64,000 bases of DNA from Tritrichomonas musculus (GCA_039105265.1 JAPFFF010000044.1:1116001-1180000); one strand, 5' to 3'; counted from the stretch's first letter, positions 9,800-20,829 are shown. Notes: generated by a model from the letters alone, not told the origin. A program made the numbers and translations.

Positions 9800-11029
9800 T
9801 AATTTTATTAATAAAATAATGGGTGTAAATTTGTTTTTTAAATAATATGTAGTAAATTTAAAATGATAATATCTTAATAAAAAATAATCGATTAATACAA
9901 ATTTTAAAGTTTTTATGAATTATAATTTATAAATTTATTTATTTTAAAAAATAAATCATTTCTTAATATTTAAATATTTATATTCGAAAACGAATTTTTT
10001 AAAATAAGGGCGAAGGTCCAATTAAATAACAAAAAATCAATGAGATTTCTCAAATATTTTTAATCTTTTTTGGAGTAGGCTTGTTAACTCTCGATTTTCG
10101 ATATCGACTAAGGGTGTCCAAATTGGATATTTTAACCGTTTTTTGGATTTTTTTTTTAAAAAAAAAAATTTGGAAAACTAAGCATGTCAACAATAGCCTC
10201 CATAGATTTAAAATCCAAAACTGGTTTTTATTGGTGATTTTTAAGTTTTGTTGTCGAAAATTTTCATTAAGAATTCTTCATTTTTTTCGAGTAATTAGAC
10301 TTGTTATTCTCCGATTCTCGAGATCGATAATTGATTAACTTTTTGATATCGATACATAAATATACACAGATTCTCGAGATCGATTTCAGAGATCGAGAAT
10401 TTTTTTTCTCAGCTTTTGATATCAGAATTTTCAATTAAACTTTTTGATAAATATATGATCGTAATTCATTCTCAAATATTTCATAAAAAAGAAGGTAAGA
10501 GGTATTCACGAAGAAAACTAGCCTAGCAATTTAATTCTAACTTATTTTTTTTATTTTAAAATATGTTATTAAGATAAATTACAAATTTTATATGATTCCA
10601 TGTGTTTATTTTCAAGATATTGCTTAAGCATTTTTTTGTGAGAAAAAAAAACTATTTTCAATATATTTCGATATTTATTTGGAATTTTAAATGAAAGATT
10701 TTCTATAAAACAATATAAAATATCTCAATATATATATATATTGACATTAAATAATTATAAATTAAAACATATATAGATTAATAATATTTTAAATAAAAAT
10801 TTATTTAGATATTAACTTATTTTTATTTCAAAAAAAAAATATTTATTTAAAAATATTAGTTTTTCACAAAATTTGTGAACACTTTTGTGAAATCCTTTGA
10901 AAAAAAAGCTAATTTTGATTTATTTGTTAGAAAAAATGAATATTAATAGAATTATTTAAATGTTTAGAAAATTATTTGATTCAAATTATCGGCATGTTCT
11001 ATTATATATATATATATATATTTAGAAAT
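9800..11029. other. AT-rich intergenic with CGAT-type repeats
   Basis: No gene is supported. Between about 10075 and 10405 there are scattered short repeats: CTTGTTAACTCTCGATTTTCG near 10080 resembles CTTGTTATTCTCCGATTCTCG near 10299, and TCTCGAGATCGAT occurs at about 10314 and 10371. They look like remnants of repeat termini. Confidence 0.5.
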
Positions 11030-11037
11030 ATATATTT

Positions 11038-12093
11038 CAGGGATGTTTATCGATAGTGTCCGATAACGGTTAAATACGTTGCCAATATTATCGATATTAT
11101 CGGGAGTAGAGTAGAATAACCGATACTATCCGATAATAAATATCATTATCGATAAAAACGGTTTTTATCATGGCCAATAATGACCGATATTTGTAACTTT
11201 TTTAAGGTAAAGAAAAGATATTTACTAGAAATTATGGCTATTTAATTGTTATATAATTATATAAAAGTTATTTTTTCAAGTAATGACATATAAAAAAGCT
11301 TGTATGTACAAATGATCAAATTATTAAAAAAGATTTTTTATATTTCATAGGAAATTAACTTTTATTATAATAAAAGATAAGTAATATATTATAATTCTAA
11401 TAATATTTAAGTATGAAATTTAAAATCAATAAAGATAATTTTATTTTGGCAAAAAAATTAAATTTATCAAAAAGTGAACACGATAACTTTTTGTAAATTA
11501 ATAAAATTCTCTCCATTTCTCTAAATATTTTTAGACTTGATATTCTTTTAATAAAAAAAAAACGCAAATTATTTTAGTAGCATTGCATTAATATTTCATT
11601 ACATATTAAGATTCGTTAATTTGCAAATATGGAAATAATTTAATACTGAGAAGATATGAGGAAATTATCGTCTTATAACTTTGTTCTTAATCATAATCTT
11701 TTTTTGTTGGCCAATTGGTTCTTTTTTAAAAAATTTGAAAATAATCTTTTTATGTATTAATCAAAAACCTGATTTTTTAGCTTCTCATTATTATATTGGA
11801 CATATAATGCACCCTGACCTTATTTCGCTTATTTCAGCATGCACTATTGAAGTACAATTAAAAATATAAAATTCCAAATTTTAATCAAAAATGAAAAAAA
11901 AAAGTATGGAAATTTTATTATAAAATATCGGAGAATATCGAACCGTAACCGTCCGATAGTGACCAAATATCGGCGGTTTTGCTTAACGTATTTATCGATA
12001 ATTATTGGTTATCGAACAAATTTTTATCGATATTATCGGACTATCGATAATGAGCCGATAATCGATATTTATCATCATCGATCGACAACCCTG
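11038..12093. mobile_element. hAT-type non-autonomous transposon
   Basis: The element begins CAGGGATGTTTATCGAT and ends with the complement of CAGGGTTGTCGATCGAT, the CAGGG...CCCTG termini typical of hAT elements. It is flanked by a perfect 8-bp direct repeat, ATATATTT (11030-11037 and 12094-12101), the hAT target-site length. The outer 150 bp at each end are packed with CCGATA and TATCGA motifs in both orientations, like the subterminal sites bound by hAT transposases. The 700-bp interior has no transposase frame. Length is 1056 bp. Confidence 0.88.
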
Positions 12094-12101
12094 ATATATT
12101 T

Positions 12102-13049
12102 TATCCAATATCTGTAAAATTTCAATTTATTATTTTTTTTTGTTGTTTGATTTTTGAACATTTTGACGTTTTGCACCCAAAAAAAACATCGATATTGTTG
12201 GAAACCAATTTTCTCAAAATTAAACACATAAATTTCTTATTGATGTCAATATATGTTAAGATGAATCGCACTTATTAATATATTAAAAATAAAAGAAAAA
12301 AGCTAGGCTGAAAAAAAAATTGGGTTAGATTTTTATTAATTCTTTTGTTTTTTTTTTGTTAAAAACATTGCTTTTTTAAATATCGAATTTATTAAAATGA
12401 GATATAAAGCCAAATCAATATTTAATTCTTTATATATTTATTAAAATTTTTAAGAATTTATAATCCTTATTAAAAAAAAGTCTATTAATTCTAATATATC
12501 TGAAATAATAAAATTCTTATATTTTAACAAGGGCAGCGACCAATGTCCCTACTTTAACGGTCACTGTTAACGGTCATATTGGTAGGGACAAATGGAGCAG
12601 CGACAAATGTCCCTACTTTAACGGTCATTTTTAACGGTTATAGTATATATTTACCTGTAAAAACAACGAGAGATGTGAATTTTATGATAAATTACGCATA
12701 AAATGTTTTAACAAAGCTAGGTTACAAAAATGTTTATAAGACGAATTCAAAAAAACTGAAAATTCAGATAAAAATTAGAATATGATTTATCCAAAAAAAA
12801 AAACTTAATAAATTAGTCGAAATGTTAACGTTAACATTATACAAAAGATGTTTATTTAAATTAAAACAAAATTTTCTTCTATATTAGGAAATAATATTAT
12901 TAGTAATTTCTTTATCTGCATTTATAAAAATATTTTTAAGTTAAATAGCATGTGAAGTTCTTATAAATAGTTTTGTTTGATGTTTTCATGGTCAAAAAAG
13001 TTGAATGCATCTATTTCAAATTTTCTTGAAAAAAGTGTGAATAGGTGGT
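12102..13049. other. AT-rich intergenic with one duplicated block
   Basis: No gene is supported. The only structured part is the duplicated block at 12533-12640. Confidence 0.6.
12533..12640. repeat. Two-copy direct repeat with internal inverted segment
   Basis: GCAGCGAC[C/A]AATGTCCC and the following TACTTTAACGGTCA occur at 12533 and again at 12597, a 64-bp period with few differences. Between them GTAGGGACAAATGG is the complement of the CC[A/T]NTGTCCCTAC part, so the copies face an inverted partner. It may be a fragment of a transposon end. Confidence 0.6.
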
Positions 13050-13059
13050 CATGGATTTT

Positions 13060-13272
13060 TTAATAAAAATATTTTTTTTTTCCATCATTGCTAAAACAAA
13101 GTAATTTCTTTTTATCATTTTTGTAACCTAGTAAGTTTATATGTACTGGATTAATTGAATACTGTTTGTTTGTATCAGAAGTGGCAATACAGCTATCTAC
13201 AACATCGAAATATGACGCAATTTGCGAACATACTTCAGCAGATGTTTTCATATAAACCTCATGATTAATCAT
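13060..13272 (-). pseudogene. Polinton major capsid, N-terminal piece (fossil)
   Basis: The first 45 residues match the start of the capsid protein at 36762-38444, sharing YMKTSAEVCSQIASYFDVVD with two conservative differences. Only the beginning of the gene is present. A TTTTTTTATT motif precedes the ATG as in other Polinton genes. Confidence 0.8.
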
Positions 13273-13289
13273 TTCTTGAATAAAAAAAG

Positions 13290-13776
13290 TTAATATATAT
13301 CATCAAAGATTCTGTTTCGTCTTTGTCTTGGAATTGGTGGTTCATAATATTCTTCTTCTTGTATTGGAGGAGGAGGAGGTGCTTGTTTTGGTGCTGGAGT
13401 TTTCTTTGAGATTACTTCTTCAATTAATCGTTTTTGGTTCTTTCTTTTCTCTTTTGCGTTTGATTTCATCACCCAATAATTTGAGTTGATTTAAGATTTC
13501 AAGGTTTATCGTTGGATCGATTTCTTGACTTTTTGTGAGTTTTTTCGACTTTTGTTTTTGCATTTTGGGTTTTTCTTCTTCCTCTTCAAAAACTTCGTTC
13601 TCTTCATTTTCTGGAGTTTTTTCTTCTTTTTCTTCTTCTATTGGTGTTTCTCGCTTTTTAACAATATACTTTCCTTGTTTTCTAGTTGGCAAAACCTCCC
13701 AATCTGGATCGTCATGGCAATTTATCCACCTTTGAATAACCGCTAAACGTTTTGAGCCTGTTAAGTGTTTTGACAT
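13290..13776 (-). pseudogene. Homologue of the 183-residue Polinton protein (fossil)
   Basis: The N-terminal 30 residues are nearly the same as those of the protein at 38462-39013 (MSKHLTGSKRLAVI, then DDPDWEVLPT), followed by a charged Glu/Lys-rich middle and a C-terminus ending in RRNRIFDD. This N-terminal signature is well conserved between the two lineages. Function is unknown; position next to the capsid gene suggests a virion role. It is broken. Confidence 0.75.
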
Positions 13777-13805
13777 TTAAAACTCAATAAAATTGACTTT
13801 TCTTA

Positions 13806-14237
13806 TTATTCATAATTTGATGAATGTACATGATTTATAGGTGCTGGTGAATTAGTAGAAGAACTACTCGATTCTGTTTTAGCGGGTTTTGGCATTTTAT
13901 AGTTTTCATCTCTTCCTTGTGCATGATTATTGATTTTTGTTAATGCTTCTCTTACGTTGCCTTTTGGAATGTATTTTATTGCTGCATCCGCTACATTTGA
14001 GATTTTGTTTCTCATATTATCGCTTAAAAATGCTTTGCCTAAACTACCCATTGTTTTGCCTATTAATCCTGATTGATTTTTCATTATTCCTGTTGCATTA
14101 TCCGCTAATTTACCTGCTAATCCTCCTGTTGCTGAATTTGCTGCTCCCATTAATAATTGACCTCCAAGGCCAATACTTCTTCTCGCCCATTTTCTAAATA
14201 ATCCCATTTGAAATTCAATAAAACGTTTAAGATTCAA
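13806..14237 (-). pseudogene. Glycine-rich small virion-type protein (fossil)
   Basis: This 143-residue frame matches the 151-residue protein at 39061-39516. It shares GLGGQLLMGAANS, repeated Gly/Ala/Leu helices and a KYIPKG-like segment. The amphipathic helices recall minor virion or membrane-active proteins such as adenovirus pVI, but that is only an analogy. Confidence 0.7.
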
Positions 14238-15085
14238 AATAGTATTTGTTTGCAGTTATGTTCATGATAAATTTGTCATGCGGTTCTCTATGCTGCAAGT
14301 ATTCTTGCACAGTTGCCTTTGTATTTAAGTTGTTATTTGTTTGCTGCAATAAAGAGGTGAAATCTTCTTCTGAATAACCGCTATAACAGATAATATCGGT
14401 TGCCATACGTTTAGCATTTATGTGCACAAATCTTATCGTTTGAAATGCCATTATGCACGTTATGTTATAATGTCTTGTCTTTGTCAATAATTTAATAAAT
14501 TCTGAATTACCGTTTTTCAATAAATCTGAACCAGCACAGTCATCAAGAATAATCAGAGTATTGAATGGATAAGAGGCGGTTCCATATTTACAAAGCTTAC
14601 TGGCAATATAAATGATTTTATCTTGAAGGTCAGTTAAATGATGTTTTTTCAATTAAACGCCTCATCTCATCAGACGTTTCTTTCATTTTTGAGAGGATAT
14701 GTTTGACAAGTGCATAATATTTTATTTTCCTTTTCAAATGTTTCTGAAGAACGCTCATCAATTGTTTTTCTGAGACATAAATTATTTTTGTTTGAATCTT
14801 TTTATTCAAAACTTCGGCGGTTTTATCCATTTTACCAGACGTTGAGCAGAAATAAATTTTATGATAATATGGATGTTTAAATAATCTTTCAGTAATCATA
14901 ATATGGCGCCAAATCCAATAACTTTTGCCAGCACCAGGACGGCCAATCAAAAAGTATATCCCATTTGATGAAAACGGATAATTTTCTGATAATGGTTTGA
15001 TCAAAGCGCCCTCAATTTCTCTCATACTTTTTCTGAGTGTCTCATTGATTAAATCTTCAACTTTTTGAATAATATTTCCTTTCAT
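14227..15085 (-). pseudogene. Polinton packaging ATPase (fossil)
   Basis: This matches the 288-residue ATPase at 39534-40400 throughout, with Walker A (GRPGAGKSYW), Walker B (LIILDDCAGSDLL) and the downstream FQTIRFVH segment all recognisable. It belongs to the FtsK/HerA (A32-like) genome-packaging family. It is broken. Confidence 0.8.
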
Positions 15086-15163
15086 TTGATTAAGAATAAT
15101 TAAATGTATTTTCTGATTTTAACTGGTATGTTTTCACCTGTTTTCACCCAATACATTCGTTCT

Positions 15164-16434
15164 AACACCTATTATTGATTGGTGTGATGCAGAAAAGGTA
15201 GTTGTTGAATATACTGATGAAACTGAAGACATTTCAAAGACGATAACAACATATAGAGATGCTATTGATTTATGCAACCACTTTAGGGAATCATTTAAAC
15301 CTGCATTTAGGCTATTAGCTGATAAAATAAATGAGGTTAATGAGGAAGTAGAAAATAATAACTATGTTGATAAGAATGATTTAGTAAGAGATGATACTAT
15401 TGATATAGTAGGTAGTATTGTTAATAAGGAAGTACACCTTGAAGCTGAAGATGTTATTACAGATGGTACTATTAAGGCAAGGCTAATGGTTATGAAGGTT
15501 AGTGAGTTTAATGACATCGACTATGAGGAGTGTATAATAACTATTACTATTGCAGGTGGTACTATAAGTCAATATGAGGGCTGTGATTACTTCCCAGCAT
15601 GCACCTTAAAAGGCAAGACAATAGTTATAGCCAACCCACAGCAAGTAAGAGTTACTGGTATAGCCATTAAAGAAAATAGTGCTGTTAGGAGAATGTCATT
15701 TGAGGTTAAGGATATAGCATATACATGTTATATAGATGCACTTAACAACAAGGTAGACTCACTTGAAAAGATATCCCACGGCAATAATGAATCAATAGCT
15801 ACTATTATGAATGAATACCCCACAGTTGATGAGGTTAATAATGTACTGAAGGAGTATGCATTAAAGAAAGATATACCAGAACCTGTTGATTTAAGTGAAT
15901 ATGCAACAACAGCGGAGAGTGATAATAAGTATGTTGCAAAAAAGGAAATATTATCAACCGAAAAATAACTCAAGAATTATCAATTACTACTCACTTCGTC
16001 AATGGAACAACAAAAGATGAGGATTTACGAACGAATATCACGAATTTGAATGGAGATTTATGTAAAATATTAAAGAAATCATCATTAATAGTAAAAGGTT
16101 CTTGTAATAATGAAGATATTTTAGGAGAAAATTTATTTGATAGTGAAGACTCAGAATAATATTATTACAAGAAAGGTGAAAATTCTTTTTCTATATATTA
16201 TTTCTATTATGGTGGAACATTCAGATATAATGATAACTATGTTGTCGATTTAGAATCAGTAAACTGTTCATACAAACCAGAAGTTTATGATGAATATTGT
16301 ATTCCAAATATGAATCTCATAAAAAATAATTATGCTTTGATAAGCGAGCTTGATAAAGTTAAAGAAGAAAATGTAATATTGAAGGATACTATAGCAGCAA
16401 TGGAAGCTAGGTTAGCTGCTCTTGAATCGAAATA
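15164..16434 (+). pseudogene. Very large Polinton structural protein, C-terminal part (fossil)
   Basis: Segments match the C-terminal third of the protein at 21086-23683: TPII.WC, FRESFKPAFRLLADKINE, a YPTVDE motif, and the closing coiled coil LKDTIAAMEARLAALE. Between them lies sequence not found in the whole element's copy. It is broken. The gene reads toward the terminal repeat at 16461-16660, as its homologue reads toward the left terminal repeat of the whole element. Confidence 0.7.
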
Positions 16435-16460
16435 AAGTTAGCTACATTTCATAGATGGTA

Positions 16461-16660
16461 GTAGGTACGAGATTCTCGGGGCAGGTACCTGTGCCGTTTC
16501 ATAAATGGTTGGCATTGAGGTGGGTGGGTGGGATAAAATGAAAAGAAGAAGAAGAAATTTTTTTTTTAAATTTTTTTTTTATTTTTTATTTTTTTTTTAA
16601 CTAGTTCGTGTTGACGGTGTGGGTGCTAACCCCACCGGAAACCGACTAGTATATACTACT
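16461..16660. repeat. Polinton terminal inverted repeat (fossil copy)
   Basis: The outer end reads GACTAGTATATACTACT and the inner end GTAGGTACGAGATTCTCGG, matching the right terminal repeat of the whole element (45200-45452) with scattered differences and a shorter overall length. It contains the same GTACCTGTGCCGTTTCAT and GAGGTGGGTGGGTGGGAT blocks. Confidence 0.9.
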
Positions 16661-16682
16661 TCACCTTAGAATAGGTCTATAG

Positions 16683-17376
16683 AATCATATCAGAGCCCCT
16701 GATCACTATAAAAAATATGCTAATTATTTTAGCGTGGCTACTCCTGTTAAAGTAACTACTGAAGTTATCGCGAGCTTCACTAATAATATCGAAGGTAATC
16801 TCATCCTGCAAAAAAATGTTTATGTTCAAGTTGTTCTTGCATGCGCAAAACTCTCAGAATTGACTCATCAAAACAAATTTGTTGCTGAAGTACTTTATGA
16901 AAGTTTTCATAATCGATTTAATTCAACAGAAGACTTGATACTTTCACATTTGGCCAATATATTTACAAGTGTCGAACTAACTGAATTTAGATCGTTAACC
17001 CAATGACAAGGATAAAATGGTAACGAGGAAAAAAGCTTAAGTCGAAGTTTCCTGAAATATCAAAGATACTTTCGCAATATGAACAAAATTCTGATGTACA
17101 TTTTCTTTCTATAATCTTCGACTATTACATGTATCAGGTAAATTATGGAAAAGGCGAGAATCCATTCACCTTCTGGAAATATTCAGCTTTTGAAAATATC
17201 ACTTCAAACCAATACCATTAAAAACTTTTTCAGCTATCGCTCTCTGCTTATTATTATTGCCTGCAAGCAAGGCAATGATTGAAAGAGCTTTCAGCCTGAT
17301 AAAATCATTGCCATAAATCATTTTGGAGATGCATATAGAGTTTGCTCTCTCAAATTAAATATTTAAATTGAAAGAA
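16683..17376 (+). pseudogene. hAT transposase, C-terminal region (decayed)
   Basis: A frame through 17006 gives a helical segment typical of the region before the hAT dimerisation domain (VLACAKLSELTHQNKF, then LYESFHNRF). After stops and frame changes, the dimerisation domain is recognisable further on in shifted frames: NPFTFWK, then LLLPASKAMIERAFSLIKSL, corresponding to the conserved PxSxxxxERxFS block. At least three interruptions separate these parts and the catalytic N-terminal half is missing, so it cannot be active. It begins only 23 bp after the Polinton terminal repeat, so one element probably landed in the other. Whether it belongs to the family that moved the element at 11038-12093 is unknown. 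Confidence 0.75.
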
Positions 17377-17399
17377 GTCACTGATGGCATTATTTTCTA

Positions 17400-18080
17400 A
17401 GTCTTTCTATTTTATCTGCATTTTGTTTAATTTGTTCTAAATATTTTTTTTGATTTCTTTATTCTTTATTCTTTTCATTAATCTGGCCATTAATTTCATT
17501 TTTAATTGTCTTATCTTTTTCATTTAGCAAATCATTTGTTAAGCCTTCTTCTTTTTTTCTAATACCATCTTTTGCTTTATTAAATCAGTTTGACAGTTGC
17601 TCTCTTTTAATTCTTGATCATCAACATAAGAATAATAATTTTTATAGATTGTTTCTTCTTCATCAATATTAGAATTCTTCAAATTTTGCTTCTAGTTCTT
17701 TTCGTATATCATTCCATACCTCTATAAAATAGCAAAAACAAATGGACACAAATCAAATTATTATTACTCAATTTGTAAAATTAAAAAAATGTAAAAAAAA
17801 TCCTCAATCAATTATATGCACCTCATTTTGCAAAATGCAATTGCTGATGCTATGAATAAAATGCTTTCATGTTCATGATTCACTACTTGATTACCGATTT
17901 GTATGGATTGATATTTTATATATACTAACATGTTTTGATTTCCTTTAATGTTTTCAACCCATTCAATTTTAAAATTGAATATCTTAAAGACATTTGAAAG
18001 ACTCAATGTTAATAAAATATTTTTATCTTCATTTATTTTTTTTTCTTTTTTTACTGGAATCCTTTCTTCCATATTTACGC
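17400..18080 (-). pseudogene. Decayed host gene, Lys/Glu-rich coiled coil (unidentified)
   Basis: I do not recognise this gene. On the minus strand an 86-residue frame (17812-18072) begins MEERIPVKKEKKINEDKN and has coding-like composition. Downstream (17400-17740) several frames give charged Lys/Glu/Gln-rich, coiled-coil-like sequence interrupted by stops. The whole may be a broken host protein of about 220 residues. Confidence is low because A/T-rich DNA readily yields Lys-rich frames. Confidence 0.3.
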
Positions 18081-18189
18081 TCTGCCAATACCAAAATTCC
18101 TTGTTTCCAAGTATTTCAATGCTTCTTTATGTTTATGTTCATGAGCTTAGACTTTTTTTAACCTAAAAAGTTGTCAATGTTCCCTTAAG

Positions 18190-18193
18190 TTAA

Positions 18194-18232
<39 letters not shown>

Positions 18233-18530
18233 CTTGATTCAATATCTTTGAATATGACATCAACCTAATCATTACTCGTGACAATTATGAAATAATTTCT
18301 GAGGATGAGCCAGATAGACTACATTTTACTTCTTAATGAAAAATATAACAATCTCCCCAGAACTCCCATCCACCGAGAAATATAATTCATATTTTATATC
18401 CAATATTTTTTTAATATTATTATGAGATAATTTTTGATTATTTCCCCACATATTATCGGTAACAACCTTTTTTGAAATTTTATCAAAAATTGAATACATA
18501 CAAACTTTTTGAAAAATCGTCTTTGACATT
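18190..18530. other. Poly(T) tract and coding-like scraps
   Basis: A run of about 36 T lies at 18191-18226. Next, a plus-strand stretch at about 18250-18334 gives INLIITRDNYEIISEDEP, and an opposed 67-codon minus-strand frame lies at 18326-18529 (MSKTIFQKVCMYSIFDK). Both look more like decayed coding sequence than random DNA, but I cannot assign either. Confidence 0.3.
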
Positions 18531-18689
18531 TGAAAGAAATCAATACATCACTTTTTTAAAAATATGGATAACATACCATCCTTTTTTAACGCCTCAGATT
18601 AAATTGTTAAATATCTCGTTTCACTTAATACTATTAATTTAAATGCAATTGATATTTTTTACTATTTTTTGACTTATAAAATTTTAAAA

Positions 18690-20028
18690 TGGAATCTATA
18701 TTTAATGATGTTTTTTTTATAAATTATTTCAATAATGTTTTAAAATTTTATATCATTTATCATAATATATTGTATTATGCTTGTTATACCAATGATCTTG
18801 AACTTGTTAAATATCTTGTTTCACTTAATAAAATTGATATTAATGTTAAAGGGGTTTTATATTAATTCTAATCAAGATTTTTTTTTATAGTTTAATAAAA
18901 CGATATTACATTGTGCTTGTCAATCAGGAAATCTTGAACTTGTTAAATATCTTGCTTCTCTTGATGAAATTGATGTAGCAGCAAAATCAATTTTAGAAAT
19001 ATTATTATTTTTTATAAAATTTTATTATTCATTTTTAAATGATGTTTTAATTGATAATTATCCTTCATGGAGTTTTTTTGTAAATTTTTTTTATAGAACA
19101 GCATTATATTTTGTAGCTGCATCTAATAGTGTTGACATTCTTAAGTTTCTCGTATCACTTAATAAAATTGATGTAAATTCGAAAAATAATATTTTAAATT
19201 AAATAATTATATGATAACATTCCTCTTTTGTACTATGTGAACCGTAATCAAAACACCTTAAATTATGTTTTATCAATCAAAGGAATCGATTTAACTGAAA
19301 AACATGTTTATTAAAATTATATATCATTTTGTTTTTAATGAAATTTTAAATCATTTTTTTAATGCAATTTTTTTATCAATTTTTAATAGTATTTTTAAAA
19401 ATTTATTATTTTATGAAACACTTTTACATTATTTATGCAAAATTGGAAATATTGAATTGGTTAAATATGTTATTTCAAAAAATGTAATTGATGTCAATTC
19501 AAAAGATTTCCAAATTATAATAATATGCATTTTAATGGGATTTTTAACATTTTTTTTTCTTATTGTTCAATTTTATTCTCTGCATGCGAATCAAATAATT
19601 TTGATCTTATTAAATATGCTCTTTCATTTGAAGGAATGGCAGATAGTACTAATCAATATGATGAAACTTCTGTTTTTGTTGCATTAAAATCATGCAATAT
19701 AGAACTTGCTAAATTCTTGATTTCAACTGGCAAATTTGATATTAAAAAGAGAAATTCACTCGGTATTATAATGGTATAATATTAATTACACTTTATTACA
19801 TGCTGCATGCTTGACAGGTGATATTGAAGCAGTTAAATATTTCATTTCACTTAACTTAGATATTAAAGCAAAAAGCATTTCCACTCGAATTTTTTTTAAT
19901 GACATTCCTAATGAACTTTCAAATGATGTTTTTATAATTTCTTTATTTTAAAAAAGTTTTAAAATATTTTTTTAATCAAACTATTTTACATTGTGCTTGT
20001 GAATCTGGCAACGTTGATCTTGTCAGTT
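18690..20028 (+). pseudogene. Ankyrin-repeat host gene, interrupted or decayed (locus C)
   Basis: At least seven ankyrin modules lie on the plus strand in varying frames, for example CYTNDLELVKYLVSLNKIDI near 18780, HCACQSGNLELVKYLASL near 18910, LYFVAASNSVDILKFLVSL near 19105, LCKIGNIELVKYVISKNVID near 19430, ACESNNFDLIKYAL near 19595, ACLTGDIEAVKYFISLN near 19805 and HCACESGNVDLV near 19990. Between modules are AT-rich segments of about 70-230 bp that usually begin just after the DVN of one repeat and end just before the TxLH of the next. This is the cut seen at the two ankyrin genes at 49-58 kb. Homology stops at about 20028, and a typical C-terminal ankyrin cap reappears at 20620. Confidence 0.6.
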
Positions 20029-20610
20029 AGATATGGTAGTGGGTGTTTCACACCACACTACAATCTGTGGAACTTACATTTTGGTCTATTTTAATAACGA
20101 AAACGACAAACTGACAATCAAGAAGAGATGTCATGATTTACGTCTCGTGGTGCTTATGATTTAATGTATAACCTCGATGTCAGAGCTGTTGGTGATGTTT
20201 CAACAATTGATACAACAAATGATATTCATAAATTGCCATTCATCAGATGATGCACAAATGAAATATAATTTATTGATATCATAAATGAAACGACTAACTG
20301 ACCCGATCGATTACACACCAATGCGAACGAATCGAATTAATTTATTTTCAACCATTGAGTGTTCTGTTGAAACGAGATGATAAAACATTGAGTCAACAAA
20401 TGAAGAAATTGAAAGAAGAGACAAAAATAAAAATATTCACTGATGAAACTTTCAATATTGATGGTGTGTAATCTTTTTCACCAATTGAACTATAAACTGG
20501 CTGACCCTGTAGTGATACAAGATATAGTTTTTTTTATTCAATTTCACAACAATTTTCTTTTTTAAATAAAGTTTTTCAATATAAAAACTCAAAATGTTAC
20601 AAAATACATT
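20029..20610 (+). other. Foreign insert in ankyrin locus C (unassigned fossil)
   Basis: Between the last ankyrin module and its C-terminal cap lies about 580 bp of less AT-rich DNA. It gives coding-like scraps such as GAYDLMYNLDVRAVGDVS, DYTPMRTNRINLFSTIE and LSQQMKKLKEETKIKIF in different frames. The style resembles Polinton structural genes, but I could not match it to any gene of the whole copy. The last 90 bp (20520-20610) look like an ordinary ankyrin spacer. Confidence 0.3.
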
Positions 20611-20619
20611 TTGTTTTAT

Positions 20620-20688
20620 AAAACTGCCAGGGACATCGCTGAAGAGAATTCATTTGATGACATCATTGTACTTTTTGAAAACAATTAA
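20620..20688 (+). pseudogene. C-terminal ankyrin cap of locus C
   Basis: KTARDIAEENSFDDIIVLFE followed by NN and a stop is a typical last ankyrin helix pair in this family. It lies about 600 bp beyond the last recognisable module and 141 bp before the end of the Polinton. Confidence 0.55.
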
Positions 20689-20758
20689 CTAATTAATTCA
20701 ATAAGGAAAGCATTCGTCAATCAATAAAAGCTTAATTTAATTTATATATATATATATA

Positions 20759-20781
20759 GTCTAGAGTAAACCCCCCTACCA
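20759..20781. repeat. Left flanking repeat outside the Polinton
   Basis: GTCTAGAGTAAACCCCCCT plus ACCA is the inverted partner of 45834-45857 (TGGTAGGGGGGTTTTCC then AGTAGAC). The pair faces each other across the Polinton, so they may be the terminal repeats of an older element into which the Polinton inserted. Confidence 0.45.
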
Positions 20782-20829
20782 AATCTCTATATAAAAGAGT
20801 TAGAATCATAATATCATATAAAAATATGA

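Larger units (their letters stand above)
13050..16660. mobile_element. Polinton/Maverick fossil, rearranged, with one terminal repeat
   Basis: This fragment has, in order: the start of a major capsid gene, a gene like 38462-39013, a glycine-rich gene like 39061-39516, the packaging ATPase (all minus strand), then the C-terminal part of a very large structural protein on the plus strand, and a terminal inverted repeat at 16461-16660. The first four keep the order of the whole element at 20.8-45.5 kb. The last two correspond to that element's opposite end, here inverted and placed beside the ATPase, so the copy is deleted and rearranged. It is broken, with several breaks, and older than the whole copy. 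No second terminal repeat or target duplication was found. Confidence 0.85.

Noticed and set aside
10081-10338. 85-codon plus-strand frame
   Set aside because: It runs through short repeats and has no recognisable feature.
18191-18226. Poly(T) tract as the tail of a retroposed copy
   Set aside because: No target duplication or intron-less gene copy could be attached to it; T runs of similar size recur at 48755 and 45963.
18940-19110. Spacer peptide SILEILLFFIKFYYSF as a real protein segment
   Set aside because: It is open only by chance; equivalent spacers elsewhere have stops and shift frame, and the ankyrin fold leaves no room for it.
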